From Rhodococcus sp. HNM0563 (GTDB lineage: Bacteria; Actinomycetota; Actinomycetes; Mycobacteriales; Mycobacteriaceae), in contig NZ_JAASAF010000012.1 of NCBI RefSeq assembly GCF_012726195.1, forward strand, positions 1 through 64,000: a DNA stretch of 64,000 nt, given 5' to 3'. The notes below the pieces were generated by a model. That model did no database searches. It saw nothing but the letters and a program-made list of their open reading frames with translations, and was not told the DNA's origin. The position numbers were made by a program, and so were the translations under genes. Below are positions 18,217 to 26,213 of the stretch, in pieces (within the stretch, counting starts at the first letter, position 1; the number at the start of each line of letters is the position of its first letter).

Positions 18217-18755
18217 CGATGCCTGCGTCCGGCGAGTTCGGTGAGGAACGGGCAGTCCGTCATCCGCTCGCGCAGGTGTTCAGCGTCAGCGAGGAGGGCG
18301 CCGGAAACGTGAAGCGCGGGTAGGAGCGCTTCCGGGTGGCGGCGGATCTGGTCGACTTAGCCGCGGAAGATTGCTTCTTCCATCGATTCGGTGCCGAGGA
18401 AGTGATAGGTGAGGCTGAGGATCTTCTTGCCGGCGATGTCGGCGTCGTAGCGGTCGGTGAGGCTACGGAAATGTTCGGTGCGCAGCGCCGGATGGTTGCC
18501 GAGCAGGGCGTAGAGCACCACCATTAAGTGCTATTTACCCGAGCCGAACGAGGTAGGCGCCGCGCGACGTGTTCTTCCGGATCGCATCGGAGATGAGGGA
18601 GATGGCCGACGCGAAGTCGTCCTTCAGCGAGTCGGTGAGCACGTGGGCGCCGACGGTCGCGCGGATGTGTGCGTCGTTGTCAGTGCTGTCGGTCAAGCGC
18701 AGCACGTACTCGTCGACGCCGATACGTTCGGGGATGTCGATGACATCCCCGTGAT
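18217..18755 (-). pseudogene. Relic of a PglY/BrxC-like BREX P-loop ATPase
   Basis: Read right to left, the minus strand gives DVIDIPERIGVDEYVLRLTDS near 18750, then a helical stretch to NTSRGAYLV. A frame shift brings GSFGSGK, a Walker A motif, followed by a TAG where Ser/Thr is expected. Then come MVVLYALLGNHPALRTEHF, DADIAGKKILSLTYHFLGTES, a TAA at a position expected to be Tyr, and VDQIRRHPEALLPALHVSGALLADAEHLRER. This order matches the N-terminal ATPase region of DUF6079-type phage-resistance proteins (PglY). At least one frameshift and two nonsense changes inactivate it, and its remaining C-terminal part is missing. Confidence 0.6.
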
Positions 18756-18905
18756 GTGACGATCGTGTTGACGGCCACCGAATGTTCATTCGGCCAAAGA
18801 GCGGTGACATTATCTGCGTCAACCCACACACGCGACGGGTCCGGTACCGGCATAGCGACCGGCCCGCAGGTCACACTGCTCCCGCGGCGATAGGAGGTAG
18901 AGAGG

Positions 18906-19235
18906 TCAGGTGTCGACGTCGATGTTTCGAAGTTGGCGCGCCCAATCGAACTGTGCATCGAGAAAGGCTTCGCCACCGGACTCAAACGCATCACGTAGCT
19001 GAGTGAAGGCCGTGATGAACTGCTCGACCCTCTCGTAGGCTGATTCCGGTGTACCCGCGGCCTTTCTCGCGTAACCGGCGGCGAGTTGTTTCGCGGAGTC
19101 GAACTCGCCGAAGCCCTCAGTGTGAGTGAGTCGTTCCGCAACTCTTCTCGCTTCTTTCAGTGATTGGATAGTCGTGTCGCAGATCGCGACGATCTCCTCG
19201 ATGACGTGCGGTTCGAGTCGAACGAACTCGCCCAT
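18906..19235 (-). CDS. ESX-type secretion target with YxxxE signal
   Basis: This 109-residue helical protein has the size of a type VII secretion target. YERVE (residues 67-71) matches the YxxxD/E signal. AAGGGA lies upstream of the ATG at 19235; the longer open frame to 19364 overlaps the preceding gene and was not used. It lies 13 bases downstream of a DUF3558 lipoprotein gene and is probably co-transcribed with it. Such pairings recur in Rhodococcus and mycobacteria, but the function is unknown. Confidence 0.7.
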   Translation of the reverse strand: MGEFVRLEPHVIEEIVAICDTTIQSLKEARRVAERLTHTEGFGEFDSAKQLAAGYARKAAGTPESAYERVEQFITAFTQLRDAFESGGEAFLDAQFDWARQLRNIDVDT

Positions 19236-19248
19236 ACGGGGTTCCCTT

Positions 19249-19878
19249 TCATCGGATCGGGTCGAGTGCGGCGGAATGCGGTAATCGGTCGATGAACGGC
19301 TCGAACAACGCGACGGTGTCGTGAAGACCCGTGCACCACTCATCGGTGGGAAGCACACGAGCATCCGGGGCGTAATGGGTGCGGCTGAAGATCACGATGC
19401 CGAAATCGGTACGGACCGCAATAGAGCAGTTGTTGTGCATGTTCGGGTCGAGTTGAAGCAACGCGTCGCGCCCGTTGACCCTGGTGCGGGTGGAGATGTC
19501 GCCATCCTTGTCCCATTCCTCCTCCAGCGTGACGTTGCCGGCGAGGATGCTGAGTCGATAGTCCTCCAAGAGGTCTGGGATACTCAGGGTGCCCCGGAAA
19601 CCGCACCCGAGGAAACTGTAGGACCCCATCGGATTCTCCGACGGCCGCTTGTACTTCGGGTCGTACTGGGCATCGACGAGGACATCGTCAGGAAGGTCAA
19701 GGCACGGATCGAACGTGATCGCGGGCCTACCGGAATCGTCGACGACGCGAGGTGTGCGTGTGGTCGACGGGACTGTATCGGCGGTGTTCGGTGAGGCTTC
19801 GGGCGGTGCGTCGGTCCCGCATGCCGTTGTTGCGGCGAGGAGAGCGATGCTCCCCACGGCACACTTCCACCTGTTCAC
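19249..19878 (-). CDS. DUF3558 family lipoprotein
   Basis: This 209-residue lipoprotein carries a signal segment ending in ATTAC (Cys near residue 20), a Ser/Thr/Pro linker, and then the DUF3558 core starting FDPCLDLPDDVL. Cysteines spaced along the domain (SFLGCGF, NNCSIAV, EWCTGLHD) probably form disulfides on the cell surface. The function of DUF3558 is unknown; the family is widespread in mycolic-acid actinobacteria and often neighbours ESX-type small proteins, as here. Confidence 0.85.
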   Translation of the reverse strand: MNRWKCAVGSIALLAATTACGTDAPPEASPNTADTVPSTTRTPRVVDDSGRPAITFDPCLDLPDDVLVDAQYDPKYKRPSENPMGSYSFLGCGFRGTLSIPDLLEDYRLSILAGNVTLEEEWDKDGDISTRTRVNGRDALLQLDPNMHNNCSIAVRTDFGIVIFSRTHYAPDARVLPTDEWCTGLHDTVALFEPFIDRLPHSAALDPIR

Positions 19879-20061
19879 GCGCCCCCCGATCCGCTGAATA
19901 CCCGGGTGACGCTAGCAGAACGTGTTCAGCCTACGCGGACCGCCGAACGCGTATTCGTCACTCAATCGCGGAAGGGCAACGCGGGCTTGTGGAGTTCGTC
20001 GACAGTGTGGAACTGCCGCCTGAACAGTCGACCCCAGGGATGTCTCTGACATGATGCGGCG

Positions 20062-20367
20062 ATGACGATGGACCAACTCTTCGTGGAAGAGCCGGAGCGC
20101 TGGGGACTGCGCGGCGACCCGTACGTGTGGGCGGCACTCCGGGAGCACCTGGCTGGCCTTCCCCTTCCCGACGGCGAAGTGGCGTTGGAGGAATCACTTC
20201 TCACAGCCTTCACTGCGGTCGTCGGTGTGGACTTACGAACCGAGTCGGTGGACCAGGTGTATCGGGAAGAGTTCGCGCACGGCGGCATGTCCAGCGGTCA
20301 TGTTTGTCTTCCGGTCTGGCGGGATGACCTGATCCCATTGCTGGTGAGTCGAGGTCGACGGGCCTGA
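20062..20367 (+). CDS. Conserved hypothetical protein, 101 aa
   Basis: This short acidic protein resembles a family found in many bacteria, with DQLFVEEPERWGLRGDPYVW at the N-terminus and FAHGGMSSGHVC before a C-terminal WRDDLIPLL. Its function is unknown, and such genes are often solitary or near toxin-type loci. No clear ribosome site is seen before the ATG at 20062; the second in-frame ATG two codons later is equally possible. Confidence 0.65.
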   Translation: MTMDQLFVEEPERWGLRGDPYVWAALREHLAGLPLPDGEVALEESLLTAFTAVVGVDLRTESVDQVYREEFAHGGMSSGHVCLPVWRDDLIPLLVSRGRRA

Positions 20368-20749
20368 GCGGCGGGCGGGGCGGGGACACGGTGTCCACAG
20401 CGAGACCACCGACGTCGATGTTGCTACAGATCTCACCATCAGCGGCACCCACCGCTTACGCAACTGCGTCGGCGCCACGCCTCACATGCGCTCACCGATA
20501 CCGAAAACGATCTGGCCGAGACCCCTTGTCGCCCGGCTCCGAGACGATCCCACCCGGATCGTGCGCACCTCCGGTTCGACGCACCCGCAGGAACTGCACC
20601 GAATCTTGGTCCAGGACGTCTTCGAACGGGCTGCTTCAACCTGGCTCAGCCCCCGGCGTGTTGGGGACGCATCAGTGAGTTAGGCTCCACGCTGTATCTG
20701 ATAGGGGGCCGAGGGGAATCTCGGAAATCGGATCCGGCTGGGGGAGGCT
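20368..20749. other. Spacer with one doubtful small ORF
   Basis: The only frame with some protein-like character is 20486-20683 (plus strand, 65 codons), containing THPQELHRILVQDVFERAASTWL. It has no good ribosome site and no recognised family, and may be the end of a truncated gene. The last 60 bases, ending in CTGGGGGAGG, form the leader of the next operon. Confidence 0.3.
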
Positions 20750-21037
20750 ATGGGAGAAAACGCGCGGGAGTTTCCGCCGATCGTCTACTTACCTTGCGAA
20801 GAATCGGTGAGCACACCGGCAGACGCGGTTGTAGAAGTGCATATGACACAAGATGGCCGGACTGCGCTCCTCGCATACTCGGCTCTCGATCGCCTCAGGA
20901 AGTGCTGCGGCAGCCGGAAGCCTTGGGTTGCCGTACCTTCTACGACTCTGGAGGCGCTCCACACCGCATCTCCGTTCGATCTCGTTCTTCTCGACATTGT
21001 GATGCCCGACGCATTGCGGATGGAGGAAGTTCTGTGA
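20750..21037 (+). CDS. SAV_915 family protein
   Basis: This 95-residue protein fits the SAV_915 family of small actinobacterial proteins: VYLPCEE, then DGRTALLAYSALDRLRKCCG, WVAVPSTTLEALH and a C-terminal FDLVLLDIVMPD. GGGGGAGG lies just upstream of the ATG. It opens a coupled four-gene operon; its TGA overlaps the GTG of the next gene. Such proteins commonly precede type VII secretion substrates in Rhodococcus and Streptomyces. Its function is unknown. Confidence 0.7.
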   Translation: MGENAREFPPIVYLPCEESVSTPADAVVEVHMTQDGRTALLAYSALDRLRKCCGSRKPWVAVPSTTLEALHTASPFDLVLLDIVMPDALRMEEVL

Positions 21038-21315
21038 CGCTGCATGTAGATCACGCTGCTCTCCAGTCGATTACGTCGATCTGCAGCGCGGCGGGCAACA
21101 ACGTCGACGAGGCAGGAGCGAGTGTCCCAGTAGCGGTCGATGCAGGCGACGCTACGGCTGCGGTTCTCGGAATCCTCTCGCTACTCACGGAGAATGCTGC
21201 CGACTTCGTGATGGCTTTGGCGGCGACGAGTGAGGCTGTGGCGCAGTCCAACACGGCGTATCGAACTGGCGACGACGAACTGGCGTTCGAGTTGATCAGC
21301 GTCAGGACCGAGTGA
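21034..21315 (+). CDS. Small ESX-type secretion partner with YxxxD signal
   Basis: This is a 93-residue helical protein with YRTGD at residues 76-80, matching the type VII YxxxD/E signal. The GTG at 21034 overlaps the upstream stop, and its own stop overlaps the GTG of the following WxG gene. That is the usual arrangement for a secreted heterodimer: the YxxxD partner first, then the larger WxG partner. Confidence 0.72.
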   Translation: MTLHVDHAALQSITSICSAAGNNVDEAGASVPVAVDAGDATAAVLGILSLLTENAADFVMALAATSEAVAQSNTAYRTGDDELAFELISVRTE

Positions 21316-22496
21316 CGATGCCACTTGACACCCGCATCGCTGGGGATCCTGAAGCAATACGCACCGCAGGCCGATGGCTCGAAGATAGCCTCGGTCGTGG
21401 GGTCGACGAAGCGATCGACAGAATGTACGCCGCGCGGGGAGTCTCGAGTAGTGGGTGGGAAGGGACGGCAGGCGAGGAGTTCCGTCGTTTCATCACGTCC
21501 GACGCGCGAAGCGCGGAACAATTCCTCGAAGCGATTGTCGGGCACGCACGTCGAATCGACGACCTTGCCGCACAGTCGCAGAGCGTCCAGACAGACCTTG
21601 CCTTCGTCCGGCAGGCAGCGCGGGAAGCGGGACTAAATGTTGACGAGTGGCTGATTCATGAGCCGGGGCCCTCTCCTCCGGAGCCCGGTGCCCTCTCACC
21701 GGGAGCATCGGAAACCACTGTCCTGGAACATTACAACGACATCTCGGCCCGAGAACGGCACAGATCGCTCATCGAGGCTTATGAAGCTGCCCGGACAGCG
21801 GTCGGAGCGGCGAAGGCAGCATGGAGGCTTGCGGTCGAATCCACTCGCAATGTGTGGCTGGAGGTCACCGGAAAGTGGTTCTTCTTCCTGGGGAACTCCG
21901 TGAACGGAGTTTCGGGTGCTCTCGCGGTCATGCAGGCCGATACGTTGCGGAAGCAGGCATCATTCCTCGCGGGCGAAGCGCAACGGTACCTCGACCTCGC
22001 AAGATCCGGTCCACCCGGCACCCCGGCATCGGTCATCTATCGGGATCTGGACCTCGGGAAGGCATTCGCACACAGCGCTGACGATGCGCTCGCTGCAGCT
22101 ACACGAGCGGACGGTCTTGCTCGACTGAGCGGAGTGAAGTTGGGCGGTGCACTGGCCGTCGCGGGAGTTGCATACGACATCATCGCGACCGACAAGCCAG
22201 TTGATCAGGCTATTGTCTCGGGTGCAGCAGGGTTCGGCACTTCGCTGGCAGCAGGGGCCGCAACCGGTGCGATCGTCGGATCCGTTGTACCGGTATTCGG
22301 CACAGCAATTGGTGCGGTTGCCGGCGCAGGCGTCGGTCTGGCTTCTGGGTTGTTCGTTTCCGGAGCAGTCGACGCTGCGTATACGAATCGGCTCGGCGAT
22401 GTGGGCGATGCTATCTCGGCTGGCTTCGATGCGGTCTCGGACACGGGTGCCGCCGTCTCCGAGGTCGTGGAAGGCGTGTGGGATGAGCTTTTCTGA
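21312..22496 (+). CDS. WxG-domain type VII substrate with glycine-rich membrane-active region
   Basis: This 394-residue protein has an N-terminal WXG100-type domain with W49-E50-G51 (SGWEGTAGEEF), a central helical region (residues 130-260), and a C-terminal part dominated by Gly/Ala/Val from about 313 to 365 (for example GTAIGAVAGAGVGLASG). Such glycine-zipper segments are typical of pore-forming or membrane-inserting toxins and of some LXG-type effectors. No catalytic motif is seen. The downstream gene overlaps it by 14 bases and encodes a four-helix membrane protein, as an immunity protein against a membrane-active toxin might. The toxin reading is inference. Confidence 0.65.
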   Translation: MTMPLDTRIAGDPEAIRTAGRWLEDSLGRGVDEAIDRMYAARGVSSSGWEGTAGEEFRRFITSDARSAEQFLEAIVGHARRIDDLAAQSQSVQTDLAFVRQAAREAGLNVDEWLIHEPGPSPPEPGALSPGASETTVLEHYNDISARERHRSLIEAYEAARTAVGAAKAAWRLAVESTRNVWLEVTGKWFFFLGNSVNGVSGALAVMQADTLRKQASFLAGEAQRYLDLARSGPPGTPASVIYRDLDLGKAFAHSADDALAAATRADGLARLSGVKLGGALAVAGVAYDIIATDKPVDQAIVSGAAGFGTSLAAGAATGAIVGSVVPVFGTAIGAVAGAGVGLASGLFVSGAVDAAYTNRLGDVGDAISAGFDAVSDTGAAVSEVVEGVWDELF

Positions 22497-23310
22497 TCAC
22501 ACGACTCGACCCTCCGAGTGGTCGGCGCGGCGAATGACGGGTCGCCTCGCCGCCTCGTTGATTTTCATGACGCTTCTCGTGCTTCCCGCGATATTGATCG
22601 CGGCGGGAGGCGTCATCGAGGGCAATCCCGACATGACGAAGTACGGAACCTTGATCAGCTGCGCACTCCTGACCTTGATCGTCAGCGGTGTCATCGCCCA
22701 TACCTCCAGGCATCGGCCGAGTGCGATTCGGACACGCGTGTGGAATGGCGCACCAGCGACAGTCATCGAACATTCGACAGTGGTGTTCTGCCTTGTCGGT
22801 CTCCTCATGGCGACCGGATCGGCACTGTTTCTCACGGCCGCCGGCGATGTGTTTCTGCGCGGTGGCGGGGGCGCAACGGTGGTGGTTGGAGTGGTGTTCA
22901 CGGGTATCGGTCTGCTCGGCGCATCCTTCATCCCGTTCATCGCCATCGGAAGGCTACAGCGCGGGCGTCTTGTTCTGACGTCCGAACTTGTCCATCAGCG
23001 TGGCTGGAGTCTCGAATCGACTCTCGACTGGGATTCCATCGTGGCTGCTCGGCCCGCGGTCTTGACCAACTGGGTGGTCATGCTGCTCGGGCATCCAGCC
23101 GCTCGATGGGAACGAACGACCACGGTCCCTCGCGGGTTCGGGTGGGATGCGCTGCCTGCCACGCCGGTGATCGAGGTGTACTGCCACAAGCATGCGGTCG
23201 ATCCCGTGCTGCTGTATCGCTTGCTGCAGTTCTACGTCGAACATCCTGAGTATCGAGGCGAACTGGGCACTGACGTGGCGTTGGAACGAGCGCGATCGAA
23301 TCGGTATTAG
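22483..23310 (+). CDS. Four-TM membrane protein, candidate immunity protein
   Basis: This 275-residue protein has four predicted membrane segments (about residues 24-45, 55-74, 95-118 and 125-152) followed by a cytosolic domain of about 115 residues that reads like a PH-type or hydrophilic beta domain (LVLTSELVHQRGW, TLDWDSIVAA). No family is recognised with certainty. The ATG at 22483 lies within the preceding effector gene, so the two are translationally coupled. Position suggests protection against, or export of, the upstream protein. Confidence 0.65.
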   Translation: MSFSDHTTRPSEWSARRMTGRLAASLIFMTLLVLPAILIAAGGVIEGNPDMTKYGTLISCALLTLIVSGVIAHTSRHRPSAIRTRVWNGAPATVIEHSTVVFCLVGLLMATGSALFLTAAGDVFLRGGGGATVVVGVVFTGIGLLGASFIPFIAIGRLQRGRLVLTSELVHQRGWSLESTLDWDSIVAARPAVLTNWVVMLLGHPAARWERTTTVPRGFGWDALPATPVIEVYCHKHAVDPVLLYRLLQFYVEHPEYRGELGTDVALERARSNRY

Positions 23311-23722
23311 CCTGCGGCTATTGTCCTGAGTCGTTGATCGTCCAGCCGCGCCCGTCGGGCGTCCACTGCGCCTTCGCTGGACCTACGCAGCACCGATGAC
23401 GGCACCCCAATTCAACTTGACGTCCACTCCCCCACGCGTAACCGGACCGAAGTGATCGACGGTCGAGAAGCCTGCCAGAACGCATTGCGACACTGACAAT
23501 TGGGACGGACACCGTCCGGCATGATCCCGCAACAACATGCGAAGCGCCAGTTCCCCGGAACCCGGGTTTACGTCGGATCCCTCCTGCAAGAGCGATCGGC
23601 TCAACGTTCGGATGCATTGGGGCCCGAAATGATGGTTGGTGCCCGATATTTCGGTACACCAACCATCATTTGCGACGCCTACCCCACTGGAACTACTCAA
23701 GGACCGCGTGTATGCGCAGCGC
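23311..23722. other. Degenerate stretch with a 15-bp perfect hairpin
   Basis: Minus-strand frames carry short protein-like phrases in two frames (for example STVDHFGPVTRGGVDVKLNW, then WTPDGRGWTINDSGQ before a stop), suggesting the end of a decayed gene. At 23627-23641 and 23657-23671 there is a perfect 15-base inverted repeat (AAATGATGGTTGGTG and its complement) with an inner CCGA/TCGG stem. It may be an operator, a terminator or a small mobile-element remnant. Confidence 0.35.
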
Positions 23723-23880
23723 TCAAGCGAGCGGCGGGAGGTAGGTCTCGACAACGTCGCGGACGACGTCGACATCGGCTCCGAAATACTGGTGGACGAA
23801 GATGTTCCGGCAGCCGGGATCTGCGGCCAGGCGATCTCGGGGTGTGCGTCGCTGATGCGCTGATCTGCATCGCGGCTCAC
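23723..23880 (-). pseudogene. Truncated, frameshifted HEPN-family partner
   Basis: Its GTG overlaps the stop of the nucleotidyltransferase gene upstream (GTGA). It reads RISDAHPEIAWPQI in the first frame. After a one-base loss, the other frame gives CRNIFVHQYFGADVDVVRDVV and a stop. R-N-x-x-x-H is the catalytic Rx4-6H region of HEPN toxins in minimal-nucleotidyltransferase/HEPN pairs. The N-terminal half of the domain is missing, so the toxin should be inactive. Confidence 0.7.
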
Positions 23881-24206
23881 AGTGCGACCGCGCCCTCGAG
23901 CACAGACGCTGCAATCGGTCGCTTGAACAACTGCACCGGGAACACGTCGATGTCGTCCCGGCCGAAAAGTGCGCGGGTCTCTTCCATAAGCCCGGACGCC
24001 CGCATAAGCAGGTACCCGTCTGCGGGATCCATCTCGACAAGGATGTCGATGTCGCTGCCGGCGTGCGCTGCACCACGGGCGACAGAGCCAAACAGCTTCG
24101 GGCTCGTCGCGGCGTACTTGACCAGTAGCTTCTTGAACTCGTCGCGCCGCGCGTCGATGAGCTCGCGCAAGGCGAGCGTCTCGGGCGTAACGGCGGGCTT
24201 CGTCAT
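23877..24206 (-). CDS. Minimal nucleotidyltransferase (MNT) antitoxin-type protein
   Basis: This 109-residue protein has the polymerase-beta nucleotidyltransferase core: LFGSVARGAAHAGSDIDILVE with the GS and DxD residues, and a later DIDVF carrying the third acidic residue. In MNT/HEPN toxin-antitoxin systems this protein modifies or neutralises the HEPN RNase. Here the HEPN gene directly downstream is broken, so this may be an orphan antitoxin. The ATG at 24206 begins the conserved region; the frame is open upstream without signature. Confidence 0.85.
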   Translation of the reverse strand: MTKPAVTPETLALRELIDARRDEFKKLLVKYAATSPKLFGSVARGAAHAGSDIDILVEMDPADGYLLMRASGLMEETRALFGRDDIDVFPVQLFKRPIAASVLEGAVAL

Positions 24207-24379
24207 GCCCCCAGGATATCGGGGGCGTGCCGCGATGGTGATGGTCAACTGACTCTTCCGACTTGCTGGAGGTCTGGTGTGACCGATCGGGATCGGGTCG
24301 GTGCTTGATCGAGGGCTCCTGCCACGAAGCTCGTCCGAGGACGGCGGGCCGACAAGGTGCAGGCTCGCACGTGGCGGGG

Positions 24380-24886
24380 TCACGCAGCGAGCCGTGCCGC
24401 GGCCTGACGCGCAAGTATCACGACCGCGTCGATGTCGCCCTCGACAAGAGCCTTGCGTGGGGTGCGGTCGTCAAGTTCCGGTTGCTCGGTCGAGAACCAC
24501 GACGCCACCGTCCACGGATCGACGGTGGCACCAGCCCATGCGGTGAGGGCTTCCTTGAGTCCGGGCAGCGGACGGTGGGGTACGGTCTCGGTCAGTCCGG
24601 CCGACCAGTAGCCGACGGTTCCGTCCTCGGCGCGCAGTCGAAGAACCCGATGGGCGTGCACGGCCTGGCTCAATGCCTGCTTCGACCACTCGGTGATGTC
24701 GAGCATCTGCCTGTGGGTCAGGATGGGCCCGAGGTGGTTCTCCCACGCCCGCCGAGCTTTCAAGCTCGACAGCACCCGCTCGACACCGGCCCGGACGTAC
24801 TGGACGTCAGCGTCGTCGAGCCGCTCGGCTGCCATTCCACTCGCTTCGAGTTGGTCGTCGACGACCTTCTTCAGTGGGGTGCTCAT
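24380..24886 (-). CDS. MbcA/ParS/Xre-type antitoxin-like protein
   Basis: This 168-residue protein resembles the MbcA/ParS/Xre antitoxins and their actinobacterial relatives: a helix-turn-helix-like LTHRQMLDITEWSKQALSQAV near the middle, then HRVLRL, and a C-terminal DPWTVASWFSTEQPELDDRTP followed by LVEGDIDAVV, which resembles the antitoxin-box region. The usual RES-domain toxin partner is not found beside it. GGAGG is only one base from the ATG, so the start may lie downstream at the in-frame ATG near codon 18. It may be an orphan antitoxin or a stand-alone regulator. Confidence 0.6.
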   Translation of the reverse strand: MSTPLKKVVDDQLEASGMAAERLDDADVQYVRAGVERVLSSLKARRAWENHLGPILTHRQMLDITEWSKQALSQAVHAHRVLRLRAEDGTVGYWSAGLTETVPHRPLPGLKEALTAWAGATVDPWTVASWFSTEQPELDDRTPRKALVEGDIDAVVILARQAAARLAA

Positions 24887-24983
24887 GCCTCCATTGTCTT
24901 CCGGTCACGCAGGCGAGTCAACTGGTCAACTATGGAGATCGGCGAGTCAATATCGAATGTCGGAGTGCATACGCTCAGGTGGG

Positions 24984-26213
24984 CTATGCGCCGATCTCCA
25001 CCACATGCGCCCATTCCGGTGGCCGGGTGGGAATGTAGTCGGGGTTCGATTCGTTTCGGGGAACGCTGCGAGGGAATAGGCCGACCACCGTTCTGCACCC
25101 CGGACGACTACTGGGCCAAGGGGTTTGCCCATCGGTGAGCGCAACCACCACGTCGGGACGGAGCCGACTGCGCAGCGCCCTCTCGAACCCGGCGCGCAGA
25201 TCCGTGCCACCACCGCCGACCAGTGGAATGTCCTCGGCCTGGCACAGCGGGTGGACCACCCGGGCTGCCGCGTCGCAGGACAGCACCGTGACCAGGTCGC
25301 GGCGCCCACCCACGGCGCGCGCGATGGCAGCCACCTCGAGGAGTGCACTGCCCAGGTCGGCGTCGCTGACCGAGCCCGACGTGTCCACGATGACGCTGAC
25401 CCGAGGTGGGGTGCGCCGCAGGCTCGGTAGTACCGCGCCGGGCACAGCCGCAGATCTCCGCGCCGGCCGACGATAGGTGTAATTGTCGCCGGTCCCTGAC
25501 GAGAACGTGGCCGAGCGGATCGCCGCGCCCAGCAGCGCCCGCCACGGCTGCGGCGGGTGTACGGCCTCCTCCGCCCACCGCCGCCACCCGCGGGGTGCAC
25601 TGCCCGGCTGTCCGATGATGCTGTGCGCCACCCGGAAGCGGACCGCGTCTCGCTGCTCGTCGCTGAGCGCGTTTGCACCCTCGGGGCCCAGTTCCCACTC
25701 GCGGCGCAGCCCGTCGGCGCCGCTGCCGCAGTCGAGCCAGGCCAGCCTGTCGGTGCACGGACCGAGGCCGCACTGCTGCAGATAGTCTTCCATGAGCTGC
25801 CCGGCGGGCAACTGTAGAGTCGACGGCAGAACGGCATCGTCGGGTAATGACAATCCGTCACCGAACGCATCGTCGTTGATCTCCGCGTCGGCGGCGATGT
25901 TCATCCGTAGCCGATCGGCGCGGGAGGTCAGTCCGTGCGCGTGGGCGTAGCGGTCGCTGCGGCCGTGGTGGTCACGCAGCAGATGCGAGACTTCGTGGAC
26001 CAGGATCGACGCCAATTCCTCTACCGGCCGCTGAGCGACGAAGGCGGGTGAGACGTAGCAGCGCCAATGCCGGTCGACACCCATGGTCGGGACTCGGGGT
26101 GAGTCGACGATGTGCAGCGCATAGAGGGCTGTCGCGAGGTAGGGCCGGGCACGAGCGGCGTACAACCGCGCGCCATAGATCTTGTCCGCATCGAACGTGG
26201 GTGCCGTCGTCAT
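24984..26213 (-). CDS. HExxH/VWA-like protein (DUF2201 type)
   Basis: This is a 409-residue two-domain protein. Residues 1-130 form a zinc-peptidase-like domain with HEVSH at 73-77, as in DUF2201 proteins. From about 270 a von Willebrand A-like domain carries the metal-ion-dependent adhesion motif DTSGS at 277-281 and a later acidic DGQTP. Its start overlaps the end of the MoxR ATPase gene by four bases (ATGA), so the two are coupled. MoxR AAA ATPases pair with VWA proteins as chaperone-like machines that assemble or remodel targets. Peptidase activity is possible but unproven; no signal peptide is present, so it acts in the cytoplasm. Confidence 0.85.
   Translation of the reverse strand: MTTAPTFDADKIYGARLYAARARPYLATALYALHIVDSPRVPTMGVDRHWRCYVSPAFVAQRPVEELASILVHEVSHLLRDHHGRSDRYAHAHGLTSRADRLRMNIAADAEINDDAFGDGLSLPDDAVLPSTLQLPAGQLMEDYLQQCGLGPCTDRLAWLDCGSGADGLRREWELGPEGANALSDEQRDAVRFRVAHSIIGQPGSAPRGWRRWAEEAVHPPQPWRALLGAAIRSATFSSGTGDNYTYRRPARRSAAVPGAVLPSLRRTPPRVSVIVDTSGSVSDADLGSALLEVAAIARAVGGRRDLVTVLSCDAAARVVHPLCQAEDIPLVGGGGTDLRAGFERALRSRLRPDVVVALTDGQTPWPSSRPGCRTVVGLFPRSVPRNESNPDYIPTRPPEWAHVVEIGA

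Noticed and set aside
16362..18905. Intact mobile element or integrated phage
   Set aside because: Only fragments are seen; no integrase, no clear terminal repeats and no attachment-site duplication.
23383..24414. 343-codon minus-strand frame spanning the MNT/HEPN locus
   Set aside because: It crosses the real nucleotidyltransferase gene in another frame; only its downstream part carries fragments of decayed genes.
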